Positions 38,715 through 47,906 of a DNA stretch of 64,000 nt are shown here, piece after piece (position 1 is the stretch's first letter; the number at the start of each line of letters is the position of its first letter). Position numbers and translations under genes: made by a program. The notes under the pieces are model-generated. The model searched no databases and was not told the DNA's origin. It worked only from the letters and a program-made list of their open reading frames with translations. The stretch is taken from the NCBI RefSeq assembly GCF_003201775.1, contig NZ_QJJZ01000005.1:186001-250000 (forward strand), read 5' to 3'. This stretch comes from Arenibacter sp. ARW7G5Y1 (GTDB taxonomy: Bacteria; Bacteroidota; Bacteroidia; Flavobacteriales; Flavobacteriaceae).

Positions 38715-40907
38715 ATGAAAACAAAACTCTATATAGGCATATTAATATTACTATTATCCGCTCCAACCTTAATCGCCCAAAATTTTACCGACAATTTTCA
38801 AAAAGAATCCATCAACAGTCGGCCTACTCATTGGACCTCGGTAAAAGGCAAGGGACTCATCACAGAATTGGATGGTAAAAAGGTACTTAAACTCGATCGT
38901 TACACCGTTCTAAAACCAACCATCAACGGACAGGACAACCACTATTTAGGGAATGAATTTACTATTGAGTTCGATGCTTTTTTTGATAAAGTTCCAGCGT
39001 CAACCAGACAATATTATATCATCAACCTTTGGGAAGGAACTGGTGTTCATGGTGAAAACGATAAACATACCGATCCATATATGATTTTTCGCCATGGTAT
39101 AAATGTCACCGGATCTATCGTCAACAGAAAAAGAATAAAAGAATTAGAAGTACTGGAGCAGGTCTGGCGCCATATTAAGTTAGAATATGCTAAAAATACA
39201 CTCAAAATATTTATTGATGACCAATTGGTGCACCAACAACCAAACTTATTTTATAAACCAAAAATGGTGTCCTTAAGTGCCAGAAATGCTAACGGACGAA
39301 ATGGCATTACCAATTTTACTTTAATAGGTGAGACTGAAAAAAATCTTACTGGGTCTCCAGAAATTTGTATCACAGAGGATTTAATTATACCAACTACTTT
39401 TCAAGTCAACGCTTTAGTTTCATCCAAAGATCTTCTATGGGAAAATGGTAAAACCTTAAAGGTGTCTTTCCTGGACACACCATCCAATATTGTGAAAACA
39501 AATATTATTAACTATGCCAAAGCATGGGAAACATATGCAAATATAAAATTCGAGTTTATAGATGGCTCAGATGGTGATATTCGTATCGGGCTTAAAAAAG
39601 GTGGGTCATGGTCTAAAGTTGGTACAGATGCATTGAATTATCCGGAAGATGAACAAACAATGAATTTTGGATGGTTTACCGACACTACTAGTACCGCTAG
39701 TTTTAGGCGTACCACTATTCATGAATTTGGACATGCCATTGGTCTAAAACATGAACACCAAAATCCTACGGGAGGTATTTGTTGGGATTGGGAAGCTGTA
39801 TACGATTATTACGAAGAGGAAAGCGACTGGAGTAAACAGAGAACCAAAAATAACCTAGAAATGCTGTCCAACAACAGCGTAGGGAATGCAACAGCGTACG
39901 ATAATAAGTCTATCATGCATTATACCATACCCAATTCCATCACCAGCTGTGAATATTCGGTAGGATGGAACGATCAACTCTCAGAAATGGATAAAAAACT
40001 TATATCCAATTTTTACCCTTTTCGCAAACCAAGGCACACCATAGGCCCTAATATTTATAATTATAACTGGACAGCAGGATGGGATAGCGTAGAATTTTTG
40101 TACCAGGGAGGTCAAACTTATTTACTTCTCTTAAAATCAAGCACTGGTGATGTGCATATACACAAAATGAGAGGGGATGGCTCTGTAGGGGAAAGAATTT
40201 TTGATAAAAAGTATAGCTCTGGATGGACATCCGCCAAGTTTTTCGAAGTCAATAGTAAAAGCTATTTATTTCTGTTAAAACAAAGTACTGGTGATGTGCA
40301 CATACATCAAATGAATAGAGACGGCACGGTTGGTCAAAGAATTTTTGACAAAAAATGGACTTCAGGTTGGAGTGAAACCCAATTTTATACAGTTGGGAAT
40401 AAAACATACCTATTCTTATATAAATACCAGACAGGAGATGTACATGTAAATAGAATAAATTCAAATGGTACGGTAGGTGACTTAATATTTAATAGAAAAT
40501 GGACGCCAGAGTGGACAACTGCTTCCCATTTCAAAACCAATAACAAAAGTTATATGTTCCTTATTAAAAAAAGAACTGGAGATGTTCACATTAACGAAAT
40601 AAAAACCGATGGAACAATTGGCCAAAAGGTTTTTGATGAAAAATGGACCCAAGGATGGACAACGGCGGAATTTTACAGGACCAACGCGCAGTCTTATCTA
40701 TTCCTATTAAAATTAAAAAACGGAGATGCAAAGCAGTTTTATATTACAGACAACGGTCAAAGAGGAGAAATCATTTTCGATAATAATGCTAACTGGACCT
40801 CGGGCTGGAGCCACGCAAAATTTTATTCGGTGGGGCAAAATAACTATATGTTTTTACTAAAAGAAGAAAATGGAACGGTACATACACACATTATTTATTC
40901 AAATTAA
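38715..40907 (+). CDS. Secreted astacin-like metalloprotease with six-repeat C-terminal domain
   Basis: 730 residues, signal peptide MKTKLYIGILILLLSAPTLIAQ. Residues about 25-205 look like a concanavalin/LamG-type beta sandwich (EFTIEFDAFFDK, WRHIKLEYAKNTLKIFIDDQ). A metzincin domain follows, with the zinc motif HEFGHAIGLKHEHQ (about 336-349) and the Met-turn SIMHYT (about 400). The last 290 residues are six repeats of about 48 residues with the pattern W-x-GW...F...YLFLLK-x2-TGDVHIH-x-M-x2-DGTVG-x2-IFDKKW, suggesting a six-bladed propeller. I see no type IX secretion C-terminal domain. The repeats probably bind a surface polymer or anchor the protease. The substrate is unknown. Confidence 0.88.
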   Translation: MKTKLYIGILILLLSAPTLIAQNFTDNFQKESINSRPTHWTSVKGKGLITELDGKKVLKLDRYTVLKPTINGQDNHYLGNEFTIEFDAFFDKVPASTRQYYIINLWEGTGVHGENDKHTDPYMIFRHGINVTGSIVNRKRIKELEVLEQVWRHIKLEYAKNTLKIFIDDQLVHQQPNLFYKPKMVSLSARNANGRNGITNFTLIGETEKNLTGSPEICITEDLIIPTTFQVNALVSSKDLLWENGKTLKVSFLDTPSNIVKTNIINYAKAWETYANIKFEFIDGSDGDIRIGLKKGGSWSKVGTDALNYPEDEQTMNFGWFTDTTSTASFRRTTIHEFGHAIGLKHEHQNPTGGICWDWEAVYDYYEEESDWSKQRTKNNLEMLSNNSVGNATAYDNKSIMHYTIPNSITSCEYSVGWNDQLSEMDKKLISNFYPFRKPRHTIGPNIYNYNWTAGWDSVEFLYQGGQTYLLLLKSSTGDVHIHKMRGDGSVGERIFDKKYSSGWTSAKFFEVNSKSYLFLLKQSTGDVHIHQMNRDGTVGQRIFDKKWTSGWSETQFYTVGNKTYLFLYKYQTGDVHVNRINSNGTVGDLIFNRKWTPEWTTASHFKTNNKSYMFLIKKRTGDVHINEIKTDGTIGQKVFDEKWTQGWTTAEFYRTNAQSYLFLLKLKNGDAKQFYITDNGQRGEIIFDNNANWTSGWSHAKFYSVGQNNYMFLLKEENGTVHTHIIYSN

Positions 40908-40933
40908 TCATCTCAATAAAAACAATTAATACA

Positions 40934-41836
40934 ATGAAAACTAAACGTACGCTTATAATGATAACCTGTTTTTTAATAGGAATACATGCCAACGCACAAT
41001 TTCTCAAAAAGCTAAAGAAGAAAGCTGAAAATGCTGCCGAACGAACCATTTTAAACAGAGCGGACAAAGAAGTTACCAAAACCACCAACAAGGCCATAGA
41101 TTCCATTACAAAAGGAGGTAGCAGCAAGAAGGATAACTCCAAAACGATTGGTGAAACCGAAAAAAACACACCTTCCAAGGAAACCACCCAAAAAGAAAGG
41201 CAGGCTCAGGAAAGTAAAATAATGAACATTTTCGGCGGAGGATTGGAAGGCATCCCGGATACGTATGAATTTCAGTACGTCATGGATATGTCCTTAACCA
41301 CCAAAAAGGATAAGATGGAGATGAAATACTATATACAACCCGATGCTACCTATTTTGGAAATGCCATAGCGGACAAAAGAGCCAACAGCATTATTGTATA
41401 CGACATGGAAAACCAAGCCATGGTAACCTTTATGGACAATGGAACACAAAAAATGGCGATGAAAATGCGGATGCCCTTTGATGCCGAGGCACAAAAGGAA
41501 ATGGCCAAAAGCAACACAAACCAAGAAAATCTAAAAATCACCCCCTTAGCCAGTAAGACTATTTTAGGGTTTAACTGCAGTGGATACCAAATTGAACAAG
41601 AAGATGGTATCAGTAAGTTTTATATCACCAATGAAGCGCCAGTTAGTTTTGTAGGTGTGTTTTCCAGTGTGGAGCAAATGCCGAAAACGGGTTATTATGC
41701 CACTATTCCTTTCGATGAAAAATCTATGATCATGGAAATGGAATACATCTCCAACAAAAGAAAGCGGGACAATATGCATATGATTTGCACAAAATTGGAA
41801 AAGCATCCTATCACGATCAACAAAGCCGACTATTAA
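40934..41836 (+). CDS. Secreted DUF4412-type protein
   Basis: 300 residues. Signal peptide ending HANAQ, then a Lys/Ala-rich amphipathic helix (FLKKLKKKAENAAERTILNRADKEV), a Ser/Lys-rich linker, and a beta-rich C-terminal domain. There, MKYYIQPDATYFGN, YDMENQAMVTFMDNGTQKM and ILGFNCSGYQIE fit the DUF4412 family of unknown function. It follows the protease gene by 26 bases and starts a run of four small exported proteins on one strand, so co-transcription is likely. Confidence 0.75.
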   Translation: MKTKRTLIMITCFLIGIHANAQFLKKLKKKAENAAERTILNRADKEVTKTTNKAIDSITKGGSSKKDNSKTIGETEKNTPSKETTQKERQAQESKIMNIFGGGLEGIPDTYEFQYVMDMSLTTKKDKMEMKYYIQPDATYFGNAIADKRANSIIVYDMENQAMVTFMDNGTQKMAMKMRMPFDAEAQKEMAKSNTNQENLKITPLASKTILGFNCSGYQIEQEDGISKFYITNEAPVSFVGVFSSVEQMPKTGYYATIPFDEKSMIMEMEYISNKRKRDNMHMICTKLEKHPITINKADY

Positions 41837-41867
41837 GGAGAAATATAAACCGTTAAACACGCGCATT

Positions 41868-42668
41868 ATGAAAACAACATCTCTGCTACTAACCCTTTGT
41901 TGGTTTGTATTGCCAGCGACACTCTCTGCCCAAATTGGGGGAAGCGTCTTTGAAATAACCAAAAAAGCACAGCAAGAGGCCAAAGGCGAAGCGGATGATG
42001 CCGCTGAGAAAGCAAAAGAAGAGCATGCGATGGAAAATATAACTAAGGGGCTAGAGGCATTTGGGCAAAGCCTAAGCGAATCTAGCGAAATGCCAATGGA
42101 GATTCGATGTATCAATCTGATGGGTGATCATGCGCTGAATATGTATTTAGTTCAACACAAAATTGAATCTGCAAATAGTTGTAAAGCTAAAAAACAACTA
42201 TTGGAGATGCAAGCACTACAGGTGCTCTCGGCGGGAACTCGAATTTATTGTCCAGAAGAACTTTATAGTGATGTAGTTTATTATGGTACCTCAATTTTAG
42301 AATTGTACTTCTCATTGAAATCACAAAATTATATTCCTGGTACACGCGAGTTGGAAGATTCACTAGATAATATCAAAGAAGCGAGTTTAGTCTTTGGAAA
42401 CCCATATTCTTTAAATTTAAACACCTTGCTAACATTGGATAAAGATTATAAATCATACGATAAAGAAGGGTTGTTGGACTTAGATGCCCTCTTGTTAGAT
42501 CTACTCGATTATGAATCTATACCTGAATCGGATGTGGAATGGCAAAATAAAAAAAAAGATTTCTTTACTGAACTCATGAATTATATAACCTATTTTGATT
42601 CCCCCATTTTTATGTTAAAAAGATCTAATCAAATTAATTTCACAATCGAGAATCTCCCGTGCAAATAA
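41868..42668 (+). CDS. Secreted protein of unknown function
   Basis: 266 residues with a signal peptide (LCWFVLPATLSAQ). An Ala/Glu/Lys-rich helix like that of the preceding protein follows (ITKKAQQEAKGEADDAAEKAKEE). The remainder is mostly helical (ALNMYLVQHKIESANSCKAKKQLLEM; DYKSYDKEGLLDLDALLLDLLDY). No family recognised. It lies 31 bases after the DUF4412 gene. Directly downstream is a start-less coding fragment, so this gene or a neighbour may have lost sequence here. Confidence 0.6.
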   Translation: MKTTSLLLTLCWFVLPATLSAQIGGSVFEITKKAQQEAKGEADDAAEKAKEEHAMENITKGLEAFGQSLSESSEMPMEIRCINLMGDHALNMYLVQHKIESANSCKAKKQLLEMQALQVLSAGTRIYCPEELYSDVVYYGTSILELYFSLKSQNYIPGTRELEDSLDNIKEASLVFGNPYSLNLNTLLTLDKDYKSYDKEGLLDLDALLLDLLDYESIPESDVEWQNKKKDFFTELMNYITYFDSPIFMLKRSNQINFTIENLPCK

Positions 42669-42681
42669 AAAACAAAACTGA

Positions 42682-42825
42682 GCAATTTCATCTGATCCAT
42701 GCACCGTTGATGCAAAAGCAAGGTTTAATGGCGATATTGATAATAGGGTAAAGGATTTGAACGAAAATATGGAAAGTACCAGGGGCCGCTGGCAGAAGTA
42801 TTTGGCCAAGGTCAAAATAAAGTAA
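42682..42825 (+). pseudogene. C-terminal fragment of a lost or frameshifted gene
   Basis: An open frame immediately after a stop (TGA 42679-42681) codes for 47 residues without an early ATG: it opens AISSDPCTVDAKARF, continues NGDIDNRVKDLNENMEST and ends RGRWQKYLAKVKIK before TAA. The composition is that of a normal helical protein end. It is either the detached tail of the preceding gene or the remains of a deleted paralogue. Confidence 0.4.
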
Positions 42826-42877
42826 GTGCCTTAAAAATAAACTTCAAAAAATCATTAGTTGTAAAAAAAGAAAATAT

Positions 42878-43489
42878 ATGAAGACTATAAAGTTCAAAAT
42901 ATTACTAATAGGACTAGCACTATTAAGTAATTCCTGCTGGGAAGAAACAAAAAAATTGGGGGATGAAATTCAAAATACTACCAAAATAATAAAAAATGCG
43001 AAAAACGTGGCCAAAGAGGCTACGGGGATGCAGGAGAATATAAAGTTACTGCGCAATAAAGAACCGCTTACCAAAGAACAATTTGAATCTTGGTTGCCAG
43101 AGACATTGGCCAATATGCCGCTTACATCGTCTATGATCAATATGATTCCCGGAATGGGGTCTTGTGGAGGAACCTATCACGTGGGGAACAAAAGAATACG
43201 TGTCATGGTCATTGATGGTGCTGGTGAAAAAGGAGCTGGAGGCGTTGGCCCTTATCGAATGTCGAGTAAAATGAACTACGACACCAAAGGTGATTGGGGA
43301 TCCACAAAAACAGTGCTTATAGACGATGTGAAAGTAAAAAAGAGCTATTTAAAATCGAGTAACTCGTACGACCTCTCTATGTTTTATGCCGAACGGTTTG
43401 CTGTAGATATAAAAACAAATGAAATAGATGAAGTTACATTGGAGAAAATTGTCAAAGAACTTAATCTAAGTGAATTAAAAAAATTTTAA
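42878..43489 (+). CDS. Putative lipoprotein of unknown function
   Basis: 203 residues. The signal ends LSNSC (Cys about 20). A short amphipathic helix (EETKKLGDEIQNTTKIIKNAKNVAKEA) is followed by a globular domain with PLTKEQFESWLPETLANMPLTS, a Gly-rich turn (GMGSCGGTYHVGNKR) and FYAERFAVDIKTNEIDEVTLEKI. The domain recalls uncharacterised flavobacterial surface lipoproteins. It ends 4 bases before the next gene. Confidence 0.6.
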   Translation: MKTIKFKILLIGLALLSNSCWEETKKLGDEIQNTTKIIKNAKNVAKEATGMQENIKLLRNKEPLTKEQFESWLPETLANMPLTSSMINMIPGMGSCGGTYHVGNKRIRVMVIDGAGEKGAGGVGPYRMSSKMNYDTKGDWGSTKTVLIDDVKVKKSYLKSSNSYDLSMFYAERFAVDIKTNEIDEVTLEKIVKELNLSELKKF

Positions 43490-43493
43490 AACG

Positions 43494-44366
43494 ATGAAAC
43501 ACTACAGGATATTAATTATTTTAATTGTTCTTATCGGCTGCAACGATACCCCTTCTTCGAAAGCGAAGACAACAAAAGCTTTAGCCGGAAATATACCAAC
43601 CACAACTTCTGAAACCAGAATAAAATCAAAAGAAGATAATGCTTTAGATAAGAATATTGAAACCACAAACAATCAAGATGATTGGTATTGGAAAAATACC
43701 CAAATGAGCAAAAACAATGCCTTTGAAAATTGGGAACATGGTCTGGTAGATCTGGTGATGGAGTATCGATTAAGACATAACGAAACCACCCCAAAAAATC
43801 TAAAGGTCGGTTATATTGACGATAATGGTTCAATTAATATCACCTTACCTGAGAATACCCCTACGGAGACCAGTCTAGATAACTTAGGAAATTTAGTGTT
43901 TTACGATATCCAGGATATTTCCACATTGAACTATGGGAACCCGGATGCAGGTTATTTGTCCAAGACCACATTAAATGTTTTAAAAAACGGTGAGCTTATT
44001 GGAGCCCTAACATTGGGGAATTCCGTTCGTGTCACTTATAACCTTACCAACCAGAGTACTTTATCCATGGGCGATGAGGGTTATCTAATCTCCTGGGCCT
44101 ATCTAGAGGAAGCTGCCAGTATGAAGGGTACCGAAAAAACTAAAAATAAGGTACGGAGAGATGGAACAAACACCCTAGAAGTAGAAAACACCGTGGTTTA
44201 TGACCTCGATTTTAAACCTGGCTGGAATTTTATAAAAACAGAAGTTATTGGTAAATATGACCTTGTACACGAACGAGGATTGAATGCCTCCTGGTTTAAA
44301 AAGCACCATCATAGGGTAGTTTCAGAAATACCGGAAGATGCGGCCTATTATTTTAGGTTTCCTTAA
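43494..44366 (+). CDS. Putative lipoprotein of unknown function
   Basis: 290 residues. A short lipoprotein signal ends LIGC (Cys 16), then comes a low-complexity Thr/Lys/Ser linker to about 65. The C-terminal globular part contains NLKVGYIDDNGSINITLPE, DISTLNYGNPDAGYLSKTTLNV and KPGWNFIKTEVIGKYDL. No family recognised. The 4-base gap from the preceding gene supports a shared transcript and perhaps a joint surface role with the protease cluster. Confidence 0.6.
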   Translation: MKHYRILIILIVLIGCNDTPSSKAKTTKALAGNIPTTTSETRIKSKEDNALDKNIETTNNQDDWYWKNTQMSKNNAFENWEHGLVDLVMEYRLRHNETTPKNLKVGYIDDNGSINITLPENTPTETSLDNLGNLVFYDIQDISTLNYGNPDAGYLSKTTLNVLKNGELIGALTLGNSVRVTYNLTNQSTLSMGDEGYLISWAYLEEAASMKGTEKTKNKVRRDGTNTLEVENTVVYDLDFKPGWNFIKTEVIGKYDLVHERGLNASWFKKHHHRVVSEIPEDAAYYFRFP

Positions 44367-44480
44367 TGCCATTTAGCCCGTTATATACATCAGAGCCATA
44401 CCTCACTGATTCCATCAATAATGTATTTCAATCGAGCATGTTCGTCTTAAATGGCAAAGGTCTTCCAATCCATAAAAAAT

Positions 44481-44510
44481 AAAAAAGCAACAACAGTTTC
44501 CCAATGTTCC
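44481..44510 (-). terminator. Terminator-like element after the third sulfatase gene
   Basis: On the minus strand a weak stem (AACA with TGTT) surrounds the same loop core as the element at 2601-2630 and is followed by six T's and further T-rich DNA. About 22 of 23 bases are shared between the two elements, but the stem is weaker here. Both lie downstream of sulfatase transcripts. Confidence 0.4.
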
Positions 44511-44608
44511 TCTTATGACCATACCAACTCAAGTTACTGTAGTTCGGTCTACATGATTTAGGTAGTACCTACCAACCGTAATTATACATTTAACAGGCAA
44601 ATAATTCA

Positions 44609-46006
44609 TTATTGCTTCATTTCTGACCGAACCGATTTTATCCAGGAATTGTGCAACTGTAAAAGTTCGTCCTTTTTTTTGGGATTGGATTTCGCCAAAT
44701 TATTTTTTTCGCCAATATCTTTATCCAAATTGACTAGGAATAATTTGTCCAAATTCTTTTTCGCGCCCTGCCCTGATGGCTCGTTAACGTTGCCTATAAG
44801 TTTCCAAGACCCCTTGCGAACAGCCCATTGTGCGGTTTTATCATCATAATTCCCAAACTGCCAATGCACCACCTCATGGCGTGATTCCTTTTTGCCATCC
44901 AAAATAATGGGCATCAGGCTTTTCCCATCAATGTTATCTCCTACTTCTGAATTGGTCAATTCACCTATGGTACTAAACCAATCCATCTCCATGCTAAGCT
45001 GGTCGCGCACCTCATTGGCAGGAACTACTCCTGGATACCGGATAATGGCCGGCACACGGATTCCCCCTTCAAACAAACTAAATTTACTTCCTCGATACGG
45101 ACCTGCATTTCCACCTCCCCAGAAAGCACGTTCTTCCAAGGAATGTCCATGGTCCGATTGAAAAATGACTATGGTGTTCTCCGCTAGGCCCATTTCGTCC
45201 AGATAATCAAGAACAATTCCAATTTTTTCATCCGTATTGGAAACAAAAGCTGCATATTCCTTTCTGGGAGTTGGCAGATTCTTGTAATAGTCCAACCACT
45301 TTGTGGTTCCTTGGTAGGGATAATGCGGGGCGTTAAATGCCCAATAAATAAAAAATGGCTCGTTCCTTCTGTGATTGATTACCTGCTTTACCTCTTCGGC
45401 CATTAGATCCGTAAAATGTTCCCCATCATAATAGACCTCTTCCATATTTCTGTACAGATCGTGCTTATTGGGACCGTCCCAGTAAAAGGTGTGGGAATAA
45501 TTATCAATACAACCCCGCTGATGTCCGAAAAAATAATCGAACCCTTGTCCGTTCGGCAAATTCTGCTCCCGATGGCCTAGATGCCATTTACCAATTAAAG
45601 CCGTGTAATAGCCATTGGGTTTAAGCATCTCCGCCATGGTAATCTGCTCTGTTGGAAGTCCATATTCCCCGCTTTTTTCGGCGCGTTCCGGTATTGGCAC
45701 ATTGCCCTCCAATCCAGCCCGTAAATTGGTCTTACCCGTCATCAGTGCAGCCCTGGACGGTGAACAGACCGGTGCTCCCGCATAGAATTGTGTAAACCTC
45801 ACCCCCTCCTTCGCAAGCCTGTCCATATTAGGTGTATACAAATCCGTTGCCCCGTAAGAATTAAGATCTATGGAACCTTGGTCATCTGTCATTATAACAA
45901 TTACGTTAGGTCTGCCCTTAGTAGTGGTCTGTGCATAAGCATTTAGGGGTAAGGAAATGAATAATATTCCCAAGCCAATCGTTATCGCGTTTTTAAATAC
46001 TCCCAT
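44609..46006 (-). CDS. Secreted sulfatase (family S1)
   Basis: 465 residues, signal peptide ending NAYAQ. The metal-site start is NVIVIMTDDQGSIDLNSYG. The signature CSPSRAALMTG places the formylglycine Cys at 81. GKWHLGHREQNLPNGQGFDYFFGHQRGCIDNYSHTF and SDHGHSLEERAFWGGGNAGPYRGSK are further conserved stretches. The last of these, with RGSKFSLFEGGIRVP, resembles S1 enzymes acting on marine glycans. It lies 18 bases after the decayed SusD gene on the same strand, so it is the surviving member of a former SusC/SusD operon. Confidence 0.95.
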   Translation of the reverse strand: MGVFKNAITIGLGILFISLPLNAYAQTTTKGRPNVIVIMTDDQGSIDLNSYGATDLYTPNMDRLAKEGVRFTQFYAGAPVCSPSRAALMTGKTNLRAGLEGNVPIPERAEKSGEYGLPTEQITMAEMLKPNGYYTALIGKWHLGHREQNLPNGQGFDYFFGHQRGCIDNYSHTFYWDGPNKHDLYRNMEEVYYDGEHFTDLMAEEVKQVINHRRNEPFFIYWAFNAPHYPYQGTTKWLDYYKNLPTPRKEYAAFVSNTDEKIGIVLDYLDEMGLAENTIVIFQSDHGHSLEERAFWGGGNAGPYRGSKFSLFEGGIRVPAIIRYPGVVPANEVRDQLSMEMDWFSTIGELTNSEVGDNIDGKSLMPIILDGKKESRHEVVHWQFGNYDDKTAQWAVRKGSWKLIGNVNEPSGQGAKKNLDKLFLVNLDKDIGEKNNLAKSNPKKKDELLQLHNSWIKSVRSEMKQ

Positions 46007-46024
46007 TCTATTTATTTATTTAAT

Positions 46025-46740
46025 TCAATATCCATTATTTTGTTCCCAATTCGGATTTAATAAAATAGCCCTATCCGGTAAAGGCCACAAATAATCCCTA
46101 TAGCGCTAAACTTTGTTTCGCAATTACATTACCGTCTTTATCAACGCTATCTTCCTTCATATCGATTTCGGCAGTTCCAAACCTAATAACATCTTTGTAA
46201 TCTAGACCTTCCCCTGCAAATTCAACTCTACGTTCCAAACTTAAAACATCAGGGACCCCTTCTAAGGCCAAGTGTTACGTCTGTTATCGCCACCAACCCT
46301 CCGTTCCTAACAAAATTGATGGCCTCGAAAGCCTTGTCGGCAGGTCTATTTACCTCATTCTCCACTTCGGCAATAGTAAATAAAATTTCGGCAAAACTGA
46401 ACAAAATTGGATTTAATTCCTATTGATTGGCCTGCGGTGGAGTTCTTTTGACATTGTCAACAAAATACGTATATTTTTTAAATGCTAATCCCATTGGATT
46501 GGCAAAAAGTTCATTGTACACGACCAATTCCCTATTGTACATTGCCCCTATAGCTATGTAAGTTTGCTATAAACGCGGGTCACTTTAGGCACTTGGATTT
46601 TCCCAATCATACCATAGGAAAAAGCATGGTGTGAAATGTGGGCTTATAATAATGCCACTTTTAACTTCGAAACCAAAATATATTTTGAAGTACCTCCTAC
46701 CAAGCTTTCACGAATTGCCGCTAGGCTACAATATACGTAC
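46025..46740 (-). pseudogene. Decayed SusD/RagB-like gene (C-terminal third recognisable)
   Basis: Read on the minus strand across three frames, the sequence gives clear SusD pieces in the right order: SLVGGTSKYI, DPRL, then after a TAG QTYIAIGAMYNRELVVYNE, KKYTYFVDNVKRTPPQANQ, another TAG, PILFSFAEILFTIAEVENEV, AFEAINFVRNGGL, LERRVEFAGEGLDYKDVIRFG and, after a further in-frame TAG, the typical end DYLWPLPDRAILL, NPNWEQNNGY. At least three nonsense codons and one single-base insertion (near 46258-46263) interrupt it. No lipoprotein start or SusC gene remains upstream, where an unrelated gene ends at 46749. Confidence 0.88.
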
Positions 46741-46748
46741 TACTGGCT

Positions 46749-47906
46749 TTATGTTTCGGACAGTAGATTCCGAATTTTATCCAAAAAATCCATTTCCTCA
46801 TAGGGTATCATGTCCAAAATGTATCCGAGTACTTCACGTATATTTTGTGCTGGTTCGGGAACAATCCTCGAAGGAGAATTTTCCATACCTAGGGCCATGA
46901 CACAGACCTTTATTAGGTTGGAAATCATTAAGGACGTATCTAAATAACCCTCGGATATAAGGTTTACACAAAAAAGTTCCTTCCTACTTGGATAGCGTTG
47001 TAATGTACTGAAATGCTTTTTGGTCAATTCCTTTAATTTATCCATTAAAACATCATCTTCCGATTCCAGAATATGGCTATTAGTGGTATTTGTGTGATTG
47101 CAAGGGATTTCTATATGGGGCAATTGTTTGTCCAAAGAGGAGCGGCATTGGGCAATTTTATCCGAAAATAGTTTGGAGACCAAAGTATACATCAGGGCTG
47201 TATTCTCTTGTATTTTATGAATCCGAACCTTTTCAAGGGGATGATTATCCTCGTAGGTTTTAGCGATATTGGCCTCATCCAATATTCCCAAAAGAGTTGT
47301 TTGTTGCTCTTCCTCTGTACTAAAAAGGAAGTTTAATTCAGGAACATAGGTCTTTATATTGCTATGATGTTCCTGGAGGCTATGGAACAGACATTCTTCG
47401 CCCATCATAAATACTTCTACGTTGCGATATAACAATTCAATAATCTGATGGAACAACAATATCGGGTGCCGCAAATTGCCCTTCTCCAAAAAGTAATTGG
47501 CTCCATCCATTAAATAATTTACTTTATCCAACTCCTTATTGAAATCCAAGTACATCCTATCCAATTGTGTTGGCTTCACATTATATTTATAAAACAAGTC
47601 GATATTCTCTGTGGAACTGGAATAAACCAGATGCGTCCAAAGACAACCATGAACGAAAAATAAGTTCTGTTCCAATAGTTGCTGACGGGCATATTCAAAA
47701 GAAAAAACCCTGTACAGGAAACCATTATCTTCCTCACATATATCTTCCAATATTAAGGACAGTTCCTCGGATTTGGTGGAACAATTTGGGTCCAGTAGGA
47801 TTATGAACAATCTATTATCTATGTTCCGGTCCGAAGTTAATTTGTAAATAAGTTTCACCTCGGGCAACAAAATAAGCTTACTAAGGATTTGTGGTATGGA
47901 TGCCAT
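46749..47906 (-). CDS. HEPN-domain-like protein
   Basis: 385 residues, no signal peptide, so cytoplasmic. The N-terminal 110 residues (LFIILLDPNCSTKSEELSLILEDI) look like a diverged nucleotidyltransferase-like fold. The centre (LRHPILLFHQIIELLYRNVEVFMMGEE, then HSLQEHH) fits a HEPN helical bundle. MNT-HEPN proteins can act in toxin-antitoxin or defence settings, but many in Bacteroidota sit in metabolic regions with no such role. It is a single gene and no antitoxin-sized partner is adjacent. The functional call is weak. Confidence 0.55.
   Translation of the reverse strand: MASIPQILSKLILLPEVKLIYKLTSDRNIDNRLFIILLDPNCSTKSEELSLILEDICEEDNGFLYRVFSFEYARQQLLEQNLFFVHGCLWTHLVYSSSTENIDLFYKYNVKPTQLDRMYLDFNKELDKVNYLMDGANYFLEKGNLRHPILLFHQIIELLYRNVEVFMMGEECLFHSLQEHHSNIKTYVPELNFLFSTEEEQQTTLLGILDEANIAKTYEDNHPLEKVRIHKIQENTALMYTLVSKLFSDKIAQCRSSLDKQLPHIEIPCNHTNTTNSHILESEDDVLMDKLKELTKKHFSTLQRYPSRKELFCVNLISEGYLDTSLMISNLIKVCVMALGMENSPSRIVPEPAQNIREVLGYILDMIPYEEMDFLDKIRNLLSET

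Noticed and set aside
38715..40907. Type IX secretion C-terminal domain on the protease
   Set aside because: The chain ends within the last repeat; no typical C-terminal sorting domain follows.
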